A stretch of 64,000 nt of DNA, taken from contig JADNRY010000126.1 in NCBI GenBank assembly GCA_015501585.1, forward strand, positions 1-64,000, in the 5' to 3' direction. The translations under genes were made by a program, and so were the position numbers. The stretch is from Rhodocollybia butyracea. Its lineage: Eukaryota > Basidiomycota > Agaricomycetes > Agaricales > Omphalotaceae. Positions within the stretch are counted from its first letter, which is position 1; each line of letters begins with the position of its first letter. The notes under the pieces were generated by a model. It saw only the letters and a list, made by a program, of their open reading frames with translations, ran no database searches and had not been told where the DNA came from. This document shows, one piece after another, positions 21,442 through 32,322 of the stretch.

Positions 21442-22651
21442 ATGTCTTCTTCCGAAGATACCCTTTCCGACTTACAGGAACTCACACGCTCTGAACGACG
21501 CGCTGGCTTTGTTGAACGCGGTAATCGATTATACCAGGCGCCCACCATCACATCGCCCTACCCTCTACCTGTGGATACGCCAGAAAACGAAGTACGGACT
21601 TGCTACAATTTATTCATCCTGATTAGCTGAAAGGGCTACTCAGCGGCTTACCATTCTGCACAATGTATTAACAGAGCTGAGAGCAAATACTTTCGGTCCT
21701 GTCGCGGACGTGCTCTCACCCCAGGAAGGGCAGAGCAAATCAGTTGTGGATCTTGCTTGCGGTATTGGTGAATGGTATCTATTCGACGCAGTTCTGTCCG
21801 CTTTGCGTTTGCTTATACATCTCCTCGTAGGGTAATGGAAATGGCGAGAGAATATCCCCACGTTACCTTCCACGGTTTAGACGTCGGTCAGTAAAACATT
21901 TCTACAATCAGCATAATCTTGATACTTTTGTTCAGTATCTATCGCAACCCGGGAACCTGAAGCCAATGTATATTTTGAAATTCATGACATTGGCGATCAA
22001 ACGAGATTCTCAGACGCATCTGTGGACCTAGTACATGCTCGATCGGTGTTCATGACCGTAAGTTTTTGCAGGTTTTTGTTGAGCTGAATTTGACATAGGT
22101 GCATTGTAAAGGTGCGAGATTACAACGTTGTTGTTCAAGAAGCTGCCAGAATTTTGAAGCCCGGCGGCCTATTTTTGTCTGGAGAATGGGGTCCATTCGT
22201 GTCGTTCACTCCCGATGTTCCTGAAATTGAAGGTGAAAATCCTGATGTTCATGTTCCCGGACTGTATCGCTTTTATCAGGCTATCCGTACTGCTTGCAAG
22301 GATAAACTCGGCATTGTCACTGAAGGCATATTCACGATAAAACCGGTTTGGTCTCGTATTCCTGAGTGGCTCGAAAGTACTGGAGCATTCAAGGATATCA
22401 CTCCACATCACTTGTACGTTCCTATTGGTGATTGGAGTCCGGATCCAACTTACAATCGGCTCGGGAATTTCAACCGAACTGCAATGGTAAAATTCATCGA
22501 ATCTGCTCGAGATTTTCTTTTATCTTCTGGGATGACCGAGGCAGAGTTCGAAGACATGTACACCCAGGCTACCGTCGAGATTAATCACAACAGAACTGGT
22601 ATTCCCGGAGTGAGGTCGATTTACTACATGGTGGAAGCTCGTAAAACATAA
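21442..22651 (+). CDS. Class I SAM-dependent methyltransferase
   Basis: Transfers a methyl group from S-adenosylmethionine to an unknown acceptor. Exons are 21442-21591, 21644-21774, 21831-21886, 21936-22057 and 22112-22651. They sum to 999 bp, giving 332 residues. Motif I is VVDLACGIGEW at about residue 84-94, followed by the acidic strand end FHGLDV. FSDASVDLVHARSVFMT and ARILKPGGLFLSGEW are the following motifs of the fold. This pattern fits the LaeA/UMTA-like methyltransferases that are abundant in mushrooms and are often tied to secondary metabolism. It has a TATA box and lies on the same strand as, and 1.3 kb before, the CipC gene. The start was chosen because exon 1 gives exactly 50 in-frame codons to a clean GTACGG donor. 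The substrate cannot be read from the sequence. Confidence 0.88.
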
Positions 22652-23889
22652 TTGGTCTTGTATTCTTTCATTTCCCTCTCTACCTACACATGTACGATAC
22701 CCATGTATCACATCTTATCGCTGGCCGCCCTAGTCTATATATCTCATAGTTTTTCATGAATTGGCAGACTCTTTGCTCGATGAGTGGATTTGAAAGCATC
22801 GACAAGAGTAAAAAATGTTCTCCGGTCGAACGAAGTTCGGTAAGAGAATTAACAAAGATGAAGGGAGAGTAGCAGAGATGATCATCGAGCTGAATAACAT
22901 CCCTCCTCATCCTTGCACCTTGGGGAATATTCCTTGAAAGATCAAGGTGGTGAGGTAAGAATGAGAGAAACAGTCCGACACTGAAGGAGAACCTTCCAAG
23001 GCTTGAAATGATTTGATAATGACAGCAGGCATTGCTTGAATACACCAGCGTTGGAGGAGAAAGAGGTAAAACTTGGCTACTACGACAATAATATAAGATA
23101 AGATTGCTATATCTATAAGCCAACTATGTAATTTTGGCCTGCGAGATCAATGTGGAGTACCGAGTGGATTCGGACAGTGCTTGTGTCACTGCTTCGGGGA
23201 CACACACAGCAATTAGATCGCATATGTATTTAATGGTTACCCACTTGGAGCGGAATAAAAGAGGTTCCTCTACTACAGGAATTGTCGAACGCAATTGGGG
23301 AGAATTGGGGTTAGAACCAGAGGAATCCAAGGTGGAGCGAGTGCGTGCATTGTCGGTAAGATGTATCCGCGTACGCCGCCGCAGAAGAACAACCGGCAGT
23401 GGCAGTGTGGAAAGCACGATCTTCCGACCTGCGAAGGCTCTTTCACAATCCAGTGCATGTTTATCAGTATGACTGCCAAGTGTATCTAATGAGTTTTAGT
23501 GAGGTACGTGATTGCGTTTTGATTCTGGTTCTCCATATTTAATGTTGCAACATGATCAACACACGAAATCTCTTATATACACTAAGTAAAGATCTCGGCT
23601 AAGGGCTAAAAGCGTTTGCTTCAAGCAATCGGACATGTACACTTTCATCGATTACACCTCAACTAAGCCTAATGCAGGCGAAATCTGGTCTCACGACACC
23701 CGAGAGCCCAAGGGCAAGTAAAGACCCTACCGGAAGAACGAATCTCCTGATCTTCTAATTGTACTCTTGTTCATTTCGGTAAGTCGGTTCATTACATGTC
23801 ACGATCGGGAATAAACCAGCTGCGATGGACGCAATCATGATTGTCGTCCGAGATATATATACTTCGGCCTAATTCAATCATGAACATGG
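22652..23889. other. Intergenic stretch
   Basis: No supported gene. Open frames at 22680-23123 (minus) and 23134-23472 (plus) carry no recognisable motif and overlap antisense to each other. The stretch probably holds the terminator of the methyltransferase gene and the promoter of the CipC gene. Confidence 0.5.
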
Positions 23890-23896
23890 TATAAAA
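23890..23896 (+). promoter_or_regulatory. TATA box of the CipC gene
   Basis: TATAAAA lies 75 bp upstream of the ATG at 23971, followed by a C/T- and A-rich leader. Confidence 0.55.
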
Positions 23897-23970
23897 CTCG
23901 ACCAGTATAACTTCAAGTTCCAAAGCCCCACTCACTCACATCAGTCAATCCACACATCCTTTTCAACCAA

Positions 23971-24507
23971 ATGGGCCTCTTCCACCATGAATCCGACGAG
24001 GCTAATGCCCACGCAGAGGTACTACACTAGGATTTTCTCGTCGTACTCGAGCTAAGACTGTATCAGGTCCAGAGTGCCCACAAGTCTGAGATTTCTCATC
24101 AACTTCTTGCAGCGGCAGCTTCCTATGAAGTAGGGCCAGTTCCCCCTAATTGAATTTTGACATTTAATAATTTCTCACTTAGGCTGCAAAGGCATACGAA
24201 AACCACTGCGCTGCTAATGGCAAGCCCGACTCCCATGCAAAGGCGAAAGAGCTCATGTGAAAGCAGCACATTCGCTAAACTGAACTCGATTACTAATTGC
24301 TGTACCTTGTAGTGCTGCATTTTCAGGAGCTTTCGTTGACCGTTTAGTCGAAACTAAAGGAGTAAGTGCTTCTCTGCTTGCCAGCCTAATTTCAGCTTAC
24401 CCTTTTGGATAATCTAGCTCGACTTTATTGACAAGCAGAAGGCAAAACATGATGCTAAGGTAAATACGGAAAGTGCTCTTGAAAACAGTGGAGAATATTC
24501 GACTTGA
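23971..24507 (+). CDS. cipC: CipC-like stress-response protein
   Basis: CipC is a small fungal protein first seen as concanamycin-induced in Aspergillus; its biochemical role is unknown and it is often raised by antibiotics, stress or infection. Exons are 23971-24018, 24067-24129, 24183-24256, 24313-24361 and 24418-24507, giving 324 bp and 107 residues. Family hallmarks are MGLFHHESDEA at the start, the Ala-rich helix HQLLAAAASYEAAKAYE, then AAFSGAFVDRLVETKG and LDFIDKQKAKHDA, ending in ESALENSGEY. Length fits the family. All introns are 48-56 bp. No signal peptide is visible, so it is probably cytosolic. Confidence 0.92.
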
Positions 24508-24637
24508 ATAAATTCGAAGATTGTAAATGTAGTAATGGTTTGATATTTACTGTGAGATAAAATTCCGAAATCCTGTTACACGTCTGTCATTGTACGCTAT
24601 CCCAAGGGGTATGTACCATTGAGCACCGCTTTCGATG

Positions 24638-26265
24638 TCAAATGGACTCTCTCTCGGCACAATATTTCGCAACTTCTTTGGTTAGAGATGTTTGCTGTGA
24701 TCGCATCATCTCCATAATCTCGGTGGTTCCAGGTTCGTTAGCACAGTGCGGCGCGGCCTGAATCATCTGGGCAAATACTGCTTGAAGTTGATTGGGAAGC
24801 CACTGTAGAATTCAGTTAGCAGGAAAGTTACAAGTCGTAGGATATGAGATACGTACGGTAACGATTGGACTACCACCAGTTGCGGTCGGATGAGATGTAT
24901 ACTTGAGAATGTATTCTCGTGTGAAGCACCAGTGGCGCCAGCGGAACTCGCGCACATAGTTCAACGCACGAAGATACAACGATGCAGACACGGGATTGGC
25001 CAGTGCGAAAGTAGCGAAGTGAGCTACTTTGGCATACTCCTTAATGGCTTCCAAGAATTGACGGTGGTTACCGGGCCGATACTGGCGAAAATCTTGGAGA
25101 ATTTCCGTGAGCGGAGTGTCCGGCATAGTGATTTGGAGGAGGTTATCGCAGAGAGGGATCTAACAGTAGTTTCGAACGGGAAGATATGCACGTGAGCGAT
25201 TGTAATAAAATATGGAAAGTTGTAGCGCACCATACTATCGTTGGCACCCGACTCGCCGCGGAAGGACATTGGCTCCGCGCTGACACCCTCATAAACAACA
25301 CCATTTGGGAACATACTCTGACTAGTGATCCCGAAGATAAACGTACGGAAGGTATTGTAACCTTTAGGCTTGCTCTTATTCCACATGGTATCCATAACCG
25401 CATTGATACGTTGCAAGGCATCAAGCAAAGTCGACATTCCATCATTGAATTTCATACGTTGCGCGGCAAGAGCACCATTTAGTGCATCGACAGCGCCTTC
25501 GACGAGTTTTCCCGAGTGCTTGACCATGGCAATATGCACAAGTACGAACCCTGCTTCATCGGAAGTTGGGTCGAGACCTTTCTCGAATGCGCGAATCAAG
25601 CGTAGGTTAGAATATTCAAACCCTAGAGAAGGATTTGGAAGATGATAGTTGTACAAAGCATAAGAACCGGCGTATTCCATGAAAGGTTTAAAACCTGCAC
25701 TTTTGGAAGACTGAATTCAGTGTTTTATAGTAGCCGTATACGAGACTCACATTTGGGAAACCTTGACCATAGGTTTCGCAATCGAAGCTGGAAGGCTCTG
25801 TCTCCCTACCCCATACCCGTCTTCTCCCTTAACGAATCTCTGGTGACAAGGTTCGAGGAGATACGCGCTAAGCAAAAAGGAGTAATCTCTATATATCGCT
25901 GTCATAAGAGTTGCATCGTTTTTGTATTTCTCGACCTCAGAGCTCAAGTCGGGTAACTCTGCCTCGACTGCATCCGCCAGCTTGCCTGCGGCAAGAAGAC
26001 CGGGAGCTCCATTTGCGGTGACAATGGGCATACGAGCTAAGAGGGACTCTAGGGGTGCGAAGGAAGAAGGTAGCGCAACTGGAGGGTCAACAAGCGGAAG
26101 AAAGCCTCGGTGTGTGGAGACTGTAAAAGGCGGAGTACAGGAGTCAATAGGGGTATTCGAGTCAAATACGTGGAAGGGGAAGTTCATAGGAGCTGCCGAT
26201 GTTTGAGTCATTGGTAGTGCGAGTGAGATGGCAGTAGTAAGGCAGGAATGGTAGAGAAAGAACAC
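24638..26265 (-). CDS. IDO: Indoleamine 2,3-dioxygenase
   Basis: Heme enzyme that opens the indole ring of tryptophan to N-formylkynurenine, the first step of the kynurenine route to NAD (BNA2 in yeast). Exons are 26265-25751, 25699-25231, 25159-24857 and 24802-24638, giving 1452 bp and 483 residues. N-terminal family motif: HRGFLPLVDPPVALP. The central part has FRTFIFGITSQSMFPNGVVY and FRGESGANDSM. The C-terminal part has VREFRWRHWCF, whose His near residue 404 is the expected proximal heme ligand, then TATGGSPIVT and WLPNQLQ. All expected blocks are intact. It lies tail-to-tail with the CipC gene (130 bp apart) and head-to-head with the FAD monooxygenase. Mushrooms often carry several IDO paralogues; which type this is cannot be told here. 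Confidence 0.95.
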
Positions 26266-28572
26266 CTTATATGTGGTTGAATGTGAAATGACACGGGATC
26301 AAAAACAAGTTCCGGGAGATTATTAAGACATCCCACTCCTACTATATTTAAGCAACTTGTAAGGGAAATATGCCAAAGGAATAGGAGGAATGTCGACTAT
26401 GGACGAACGTAGTCGCATGCAGTCGCCTTATGCTGAGCTTACGCGCAGGATAAGCTAAATGAATTTGAAATATATTTCCTTGATTATCGAATTCAGACCG
26501 CCGATGATCCTCTCTGTTCAACCTTGCTGCGTCAGCGCCTTGCAATGGCTGTTCGTCCTATGCTGCTCGCGTTCATCTGCTCTAGGTCGTAATCTGACTG
26601 GATTTCTTGAAATACTTGTACTTTGACTGTCCCTGGTCCAGGCCCCGTGGCGGTAGCTTGTGAGTCGGTGATCCGGAACGTAGATAGCTCGTGGCTCGAA
26701 TCTCGAATGAAACACGCTCCGAATTTTCTCGGTCATTCCGAGCTGGCGGTTGTTGAGGACAGCTACGAGGCAGTTGGTGTACCTGTCCGAGTGATGTCAG
26801 TACGAAGCCTGAAGCGTAGAAAAAGCTCTTTTTGCATTTTCCCAATGACAGACGCACTACGTCCGAACGTCAAAAATCACCTCAACACCCATATAAGTTC
26901 AAAAGGCTCACGAGGGAGTAATAATTGCAGGATGTTGCTGGAATAAATATGGTTAATCAAGAGTCTATATACAGCATGAAAATCCCACTGGAACAGCATA
27001 GAATAGGATCACACTGATCAATGCAACTCCGGCTAGATGCAATTTGTGAATACATTGTCCCAATGAGTGCCAACATGTTCAGACTGCGTCAAATTGATAT
27101 ACATATCTGTGTAGCTAGAACCCCCATGAATCCCCAGTTCAATAAAGTACCAACCATCTACTCCGAGGTCAACAATATCAGAGACTGCGATGCTTGTAAC
27201 ATGATGCTCACAATTGGCCTGGTGCTAGATTCATGAGTAAATAAGTCATTTTTCGCTGAAGACCGCTTGATCGAATGAGGCTTACGTCCACGCAATGCTG
27301 GGTATGTTTTTCGGTACTTGGTCGGGTGCATCCATTGTGCAAGGCCAGAGCTACGGGGAGTCACCAGCGGGACTACTCCGAGGTTATGCTTGTGTTAGCC
27401 TTCCGATCCATCTCTATTTTATTATCAAGGGCCTGAAATAATTTTGAAGACACCGCTGTAATTGGGGTGAGTCGGTCGTATACCCGGACCCGGAAATGCT
27501 CTGGTGAAAATTTCATGGAGATGCTAGTCTGATAAGATGGTGGTTCTCTAGTAACAGTTGTTGATTGTTCTCGCAGATTCCTTTCTGATTCTGATTGACT
27601 GCCAAACCTGTACTGGAAAGAATCGACCGCCCACAAGTACTATGTTTTGCAAACCCTAAATTCTCCTCTGAACATTCATTCAAGGACGTGACATACTCCA
27701 GAGACATTAGGATTTCCTGGGAGAACCTGTCCTGAAAAACACTACACCTCCCGCCCTGGGTCTGAGTCTACGCAAGTGCTCTGCGTTCAATCGTGCCAAA
27801 TCCTTCTTACCTGAGCTCATGCCACCTTGTATCGCTGTGCCCTAAATCCTGGCAATTTGTTATGCTCATAGTGAACTTGAGGTCTCTAGCGCTATACAGC
27901 GAACGGAACAAAGTGGCGTAGATATCGGAATCTATCGTCTTGGTGAAACGGGCCTCAGCTGTAATCAAATAGGGTAAGTACGGAAGCCAAGAAAAAAACG
28001 GAACGAAAGGAAAAATCGAAAAATATCGAAACGCACCGTCGTAAGCTGATCCACTGCGAAACTAGAGCTCAATGTTGCCTGAGTGGCGAAACTATGAACT
28101 CTGAGAGTTCGTTGATTTGGATTGATTTTGGATGGAGAATCGGGTCGAGAAATAGCAAGGGGAAGTGATTTCGAGCGCAGACTTGGGTTTTGGTGGTTGC
28201 CCGCGGCTTAGCTAGTGTAAAAATATCTTGAGAGCCACTCTTCCTGATGGGTGTTTTTCTGGATACTGGTGGTAGTAAGATCCGATGCGACCGAGGGGCA
28301 GGAACGTCCTGATATCGATGTTGGGCTGATACTGTAGTACTGATACTTGTGCATAATGAGATATATGAGGTCGCCTGTGTAACACCATTACCGAGGTGAG
28401 CTCACACGAGTCAAGTAGGATATTAGATTACCCAAGGTTGAAAAGTCGAGATTACCTTGGAAGCTTTGGTCACGCTGTTGAAGAAAGCAGGTGAATCAGC
28501 AGGCATTCCATTGAGCTTCGGACCCTAGTCTAGCGCCTTGGGAAAATAGGTCCGGGTCGGTCCGGGGCCATG
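26266..28572. other. Shared 5' region between IDO and the FAD monooxygenase
   Basis: About 2.3 kb with no supported gene. A TTAAATATA-like element lies about 75-85 bp upstream of the IDO ATG on the minus strand. Open frames at 26623-26946 (plus) and 27373-27636 (minus) show no family signal. At about 28000-28045 there is a purine-rich stretch with repeated TCGAAA words. Confidence 0.5.
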
Positions 28573-28579
28573 TATAAGT
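28573..28579 (+). promoter_or_regulatory. TATA-like element of the FAD monooxygenase gene
   Basis: TATAAGT lies about 47 bp upstream of the ATG at 28620. Confidence 0.4.
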
Positions 28580-28619
28580 ATATCGGATGACACTTGACTT
28601 TCTACTTGCTTTCTACTTA

Positions 28620-30419
28620 ATGTCCCACAAGTTCAGAGTTGCCGTTTGGTATGTATTTGCCTCCTTATTGTACAAGCTATTCTGATAAGAAAGAAAAGCG
28701 GAGGTGGAATTAGCGCTCTCACTTTGGCGGTGACCCTTGGACGGTATTCTCAAGTCCCGATTGATATCTATGAGGCAGCTTCTGAGATTGGGACGGTTGG
28801 CGCTGGACTGGCAGTTTGGAAACGCACATGGGATATCATGTGTCGACTTGGATTAGATGCCGAGATGGACAAACGCTCCCTGTCACATCCGTCAGAAGGA
28901 GAGAGTATGCAGTTCAATCGCGAGCTCAACTAGCTGAGTAACCTGTTCTTCAGACTTAGCGCTGATTTTGCGCAGAAGCGACCAGCTCGAAGAGGGCACA
29001 GTAGCGTATCAAGTAGTCTCCTCTTGTGAGTTAACAACGCTCTGTCCTCCGATATGTCTAACGCAATGATAGACTCCCACATACCTCTTCACAGAGCTCA
29101 ACTTGTGGACATGTTAAAGAGCCGTCTACCCAGGACATGCACAATTCACACGTCGAAATGTCTAGAATCATATACTCGCTGCACCGACTCTTCTTATATT
29201 TTGCGATTCACAGACGGGAGCACTGCGACTACTGACGTCCTGATTGGTGCTGATGGGGTTCGGTCTGCTGTACGAAAGTCTATGTTTCAAGACCTAAGTG
29301 TACAGGGAAAACTTCCGCCTGATCTTCTCTCTCCAGAAGCGTTTCATAAAGCTGTCGAACCACAATGGTCGGGCATTACGGTGTACCGTAGTCTCATTCA
29401 ATCTCAGAAACTTCGAGAAATATCGCCAGACAATCCCCTTTTCAGTGCGAAAGCACCAATGAACGTAGGCTACCGTTCTGCAATACGCTGAATGTCGTTA
29501 ATACTCAGTTTACAGTTCGTTGGAAAGGGGAAGGTACGCTTCAACAGTTCCCGATCAACAAATTTGTGCGATAAATATCTAGCATATCATTGCTTATCCG
29601 ATCTCCAGTGGGACCTTAATCAATTTCCTCGCATTCGACACTGATCCTGACGGAGAAGGGAAGGAATTCCAAGGAAAATGGGTCTGTGACACACCTAAAG
29701 AAGAGGTTCTCAATCTCTACAAGGGCTGGGAGCCGTGCGTTCAGTCATTGCTTGAGGTTAGCGTTGTCACTACCGTCCGAACTTCAGATAAAATTGTAAC
29801 CCTTTTGAGTAGTCGTTGGATGGTGTTGTTTCAAGATGGGCAGTCCATGTCGGTGGATCCCTTCCGTTGTGTGTCTCGGACAGTGTTGCACTGATAGGTG
29901 ATGCGGTAGGTTCGAATGTTGGATTGTACATATATACTTACAGTGTTACTGTAGGTCCATGCAATGACTACGCATGCCTCTGCTGGCGCCGGTCAAGCTA
30001 TGGAGGTGCGGTTCTATTGTATTTGGTGACCGTCATCATACTGATACGCTATGAAGGACGCTTACATCCTTGGCCGCCTTCTGTCCGATGAACTCACTAC
30101 TGAAAGCATGGTTCCGAAGGCATTGAAGATCTATCAAGATATTCGACTCTCTGTAGCAAACAATGTCGTGGCAATCTCGCAAGACTTGGGAAATATGTAT
30201 GAGTTCAACTTTGGCCCGTACGATGGAGAAGATAGGGAAAACAAAGATGCTATCATGCGATGGGGACAAGCTATCTTCTCAAAGTGGCGTTTTCATTGGA
30301 TTGGTATCCCAGAGGATGATTGGAAGACTGCACGGAGGCGCTTGACAGATGAAGAGAATACTTTTTGTCAAACCGAGATAAGATATGATAAGATAAGTAA
30401 ATCTCTACCTGTCGCGTGA
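28620..30419 (+). CDS. Class A FAD-dependent monooxygenase (salicylate hydroxylase type)
   Basis: Flavoprotein that would hydroxylate an aromatic or similar substrate using NAD(P)H and oxygen. Exons are 28620-28648, 28699-28904, 28954-29025, 29073-29464, 29516-29533, 29583-29756, 29813-29905, 29955-30005 and 30057-30419, summing to 1398 bp and 465 residues. The dinucleotide motif is VAVCGGGISALTLAV near residue 7, the DG motif is VLIGADGVRSAVR near residue 160-170, and the GD motif is VALIGDAVHAMTTHASAGAG near residue 323-342. The acceptor of exon 3 could also be 6 bp later. Exon 5 is only 18 bp (FVGKGK) yet is needed to keep the conserved HIIAYPISSG strand in frame. The substrate is unknown. 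Kynurenine 3-monooxygenase belongs to the same superfamily, but the motifs resemble the salicylate-hydroxylase branch more. Confidence 0.9.
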
Positions 30420-31980
30420 CCTAACGCGGTCTTTTTCGTCTCTTTCCCTCTTTCCTTTCTCCTTTTCCTACCAATTAGGGTACCATTCGGAACACGAGCG
30501 TAAAATACAGAACAATTCTGAGACACGTTGTTACATGCGCATGCGAGGGATCGATGTCCATTCACTTATAGTTAGCACTCAACTTTCGGATTCGTCTCTT
30601 GATCATGTTTATGTCACCCTAGAGTCTTTGCCCTAAGGAATTTTGCCAGCAGCCCATCAAAACGATAACTTGGATGGATATGGTGTCGCAGTTTCTCAGC
30701 TCTACGTCCTCCTGGCATGTCACAGAAAAGATACTTAAAGGGAGTGGAACTATGCTGAATATCACTGATCGGGATCGAAGTTTCGTCAATCCAACCTTAC
30801 TCTAAAGAAGATGAGGACGAGGTTGACTTCTCAATTTCGGTTTTTCTCTTTTCACGTCACTGATCTGTACTTTATCTGCAGTCATCGATTGACTTTATGC
30901 CCATTACGGGCTCGTACAAACCACTGTCCACATCGTAGTGGGTGGGACGGTGGAATATCAAGATTTCGTAGGTTTCCTAGGATCACTCGGCAAGTCTTTT
31001 TGTACTCGACTCAACTATATCTGATGGATGGATCATCTACCTGACTCTGCGGCCCTAACGCTGAAGAATTTCGTGTTGAGTGAATATGCGTCTCGAGTTA
31101 GCTATGTCTTGTCTAACACAGAACCGAAATTTGGGCAAGTACGTGTTCGACCGACTGATGGAGCAAATACAGTCGGATTAACCTACATCCGAGTGCCTGC
31201 TAGAGATGCGTCACTTAATCTCATTAGTCCTTAACAGTTTAAACATTCCTCATATGCCGCCATCTGTGTTGAAGTGTTGAGAGACAGTCAATCCGCTAAC
31301 TATCTTCTGAAGTATTGCTTTAGGATTTTGTACAAAAACGCATGACCTCACCCCACCTTTGAGTTCACCCTTCCCTGGGTTACCAGCAGCGTATCCGCGG
31401 TCCAGATTGTCATTGTTCTCCGACTCTCTACATGATAGCATGCTTGGATGAAAGATAACAACACGATGAATGGGAGTTCCTTCAAACCTGATATGATTAC
31501 ATTTTTGTATGATGCATGATTAGAGATTGCTCGAAGCGAACGTTTTGAGATTTGCATCTTTCGCCAGATTGAGAGGAACATTTATCACTCTCGACGGCAA
31601 TGGGAATTTGAAACTTAAAGGTGCCGACAGCTGCATCAGTGCGTGTAGCAAGCTTGTGGGCGTTGGTCACTGTAGACGGTAAAGGTCCACACAGGACTTT
31701 CATCCAATAGCGCAAGCTTCAAGGGCTATCTTACCCGAAGATTACAGGGACCTTTTGGGATACGTATCGTATGGGCTCGTTCGTCACATGGTGGAACGGT
31801 GCAAACGACTAGCTACGGTACTCAATCGAAGTTTTGAGATGTGAGGCCCGCACCTATTGTTGTGTTGAGTTGATTCTCAAGTTTACATAGGGAACGATAA
31901 CGCTTCTCAAGATTGGAACCCTACCTCGGTAACTGCATGTATCTCACTTAGAGGCGTGCAGGTGAATTAGTGGGAACTAT
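30410..31980 (+). pseudogene. Decayed block A, related to 35658-38012
   Basis: Starts within the last codons and 3' flank of the monooxygenase gene with GTCGCGTGACCTAACGC. It shares many segments in order with 35658-38012, including ATATGCGTCTCGAGTTA and TTAGAGGCGTGCAGGTGAATTA. Conceptual translation gives broken pieces such as SAALTLKNFVLSEYASRV, which resemble the leucine-rich part of F-box proteins. Stops and shifts interrupt it throughout. It is a relic; the family assignment is tentative. Confidence 0.5.
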
Positions 31981-32140
31981 GTGTGTCAGTGGTACTTGAA
32001 TAGGAGGGTCTTTATACCGCAATGGACACTTATTTCTTTTTTCTTTCGACTTTCAGGGATGCACCGGGATACGCAGTGGAATTTCCATGCTGAAAGGTAC
32101 AGAGATTAATACACATGTATCAATACTAAAATATACAAGC

Positions 32141-32252
32141 ATGTCGAAAGCGAAGGAAATAGCGAAACATGTTGAAAGCTACATGCTACAAAGATAGATA
32201 CACATGGATCACAAGCATTTCGAAAGCGAAGGAGATAGCGAAACAGGTTGAA
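32141..32252. repeat. Short direct repeat, period 76 bp
   Basis: TCGAAAGCGAAGGAAATAGC at about 32144 recurs as TCGAAAGCGAAGGAGATAGC at about 32220, both followed by GAAACA(T/G)GTTGAA. It lies just 3' of the kinase stop codon and may fall within its 3' untranslated region. Confidence 0.75.
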
Positions 32253-32322
32253 CAGGAAGGGAAGACACAAGTTGATAGTATCAATGAGATGGAAGCAGTA
32301 GAAAAGAACACTGGGAACAGAA

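Noticed and set aside
23124..23472. Arg-rich open frames on both strands
   Set aside because: Mirror-image low-complexity frames over the same DNA; no supporting family or splice evidence.
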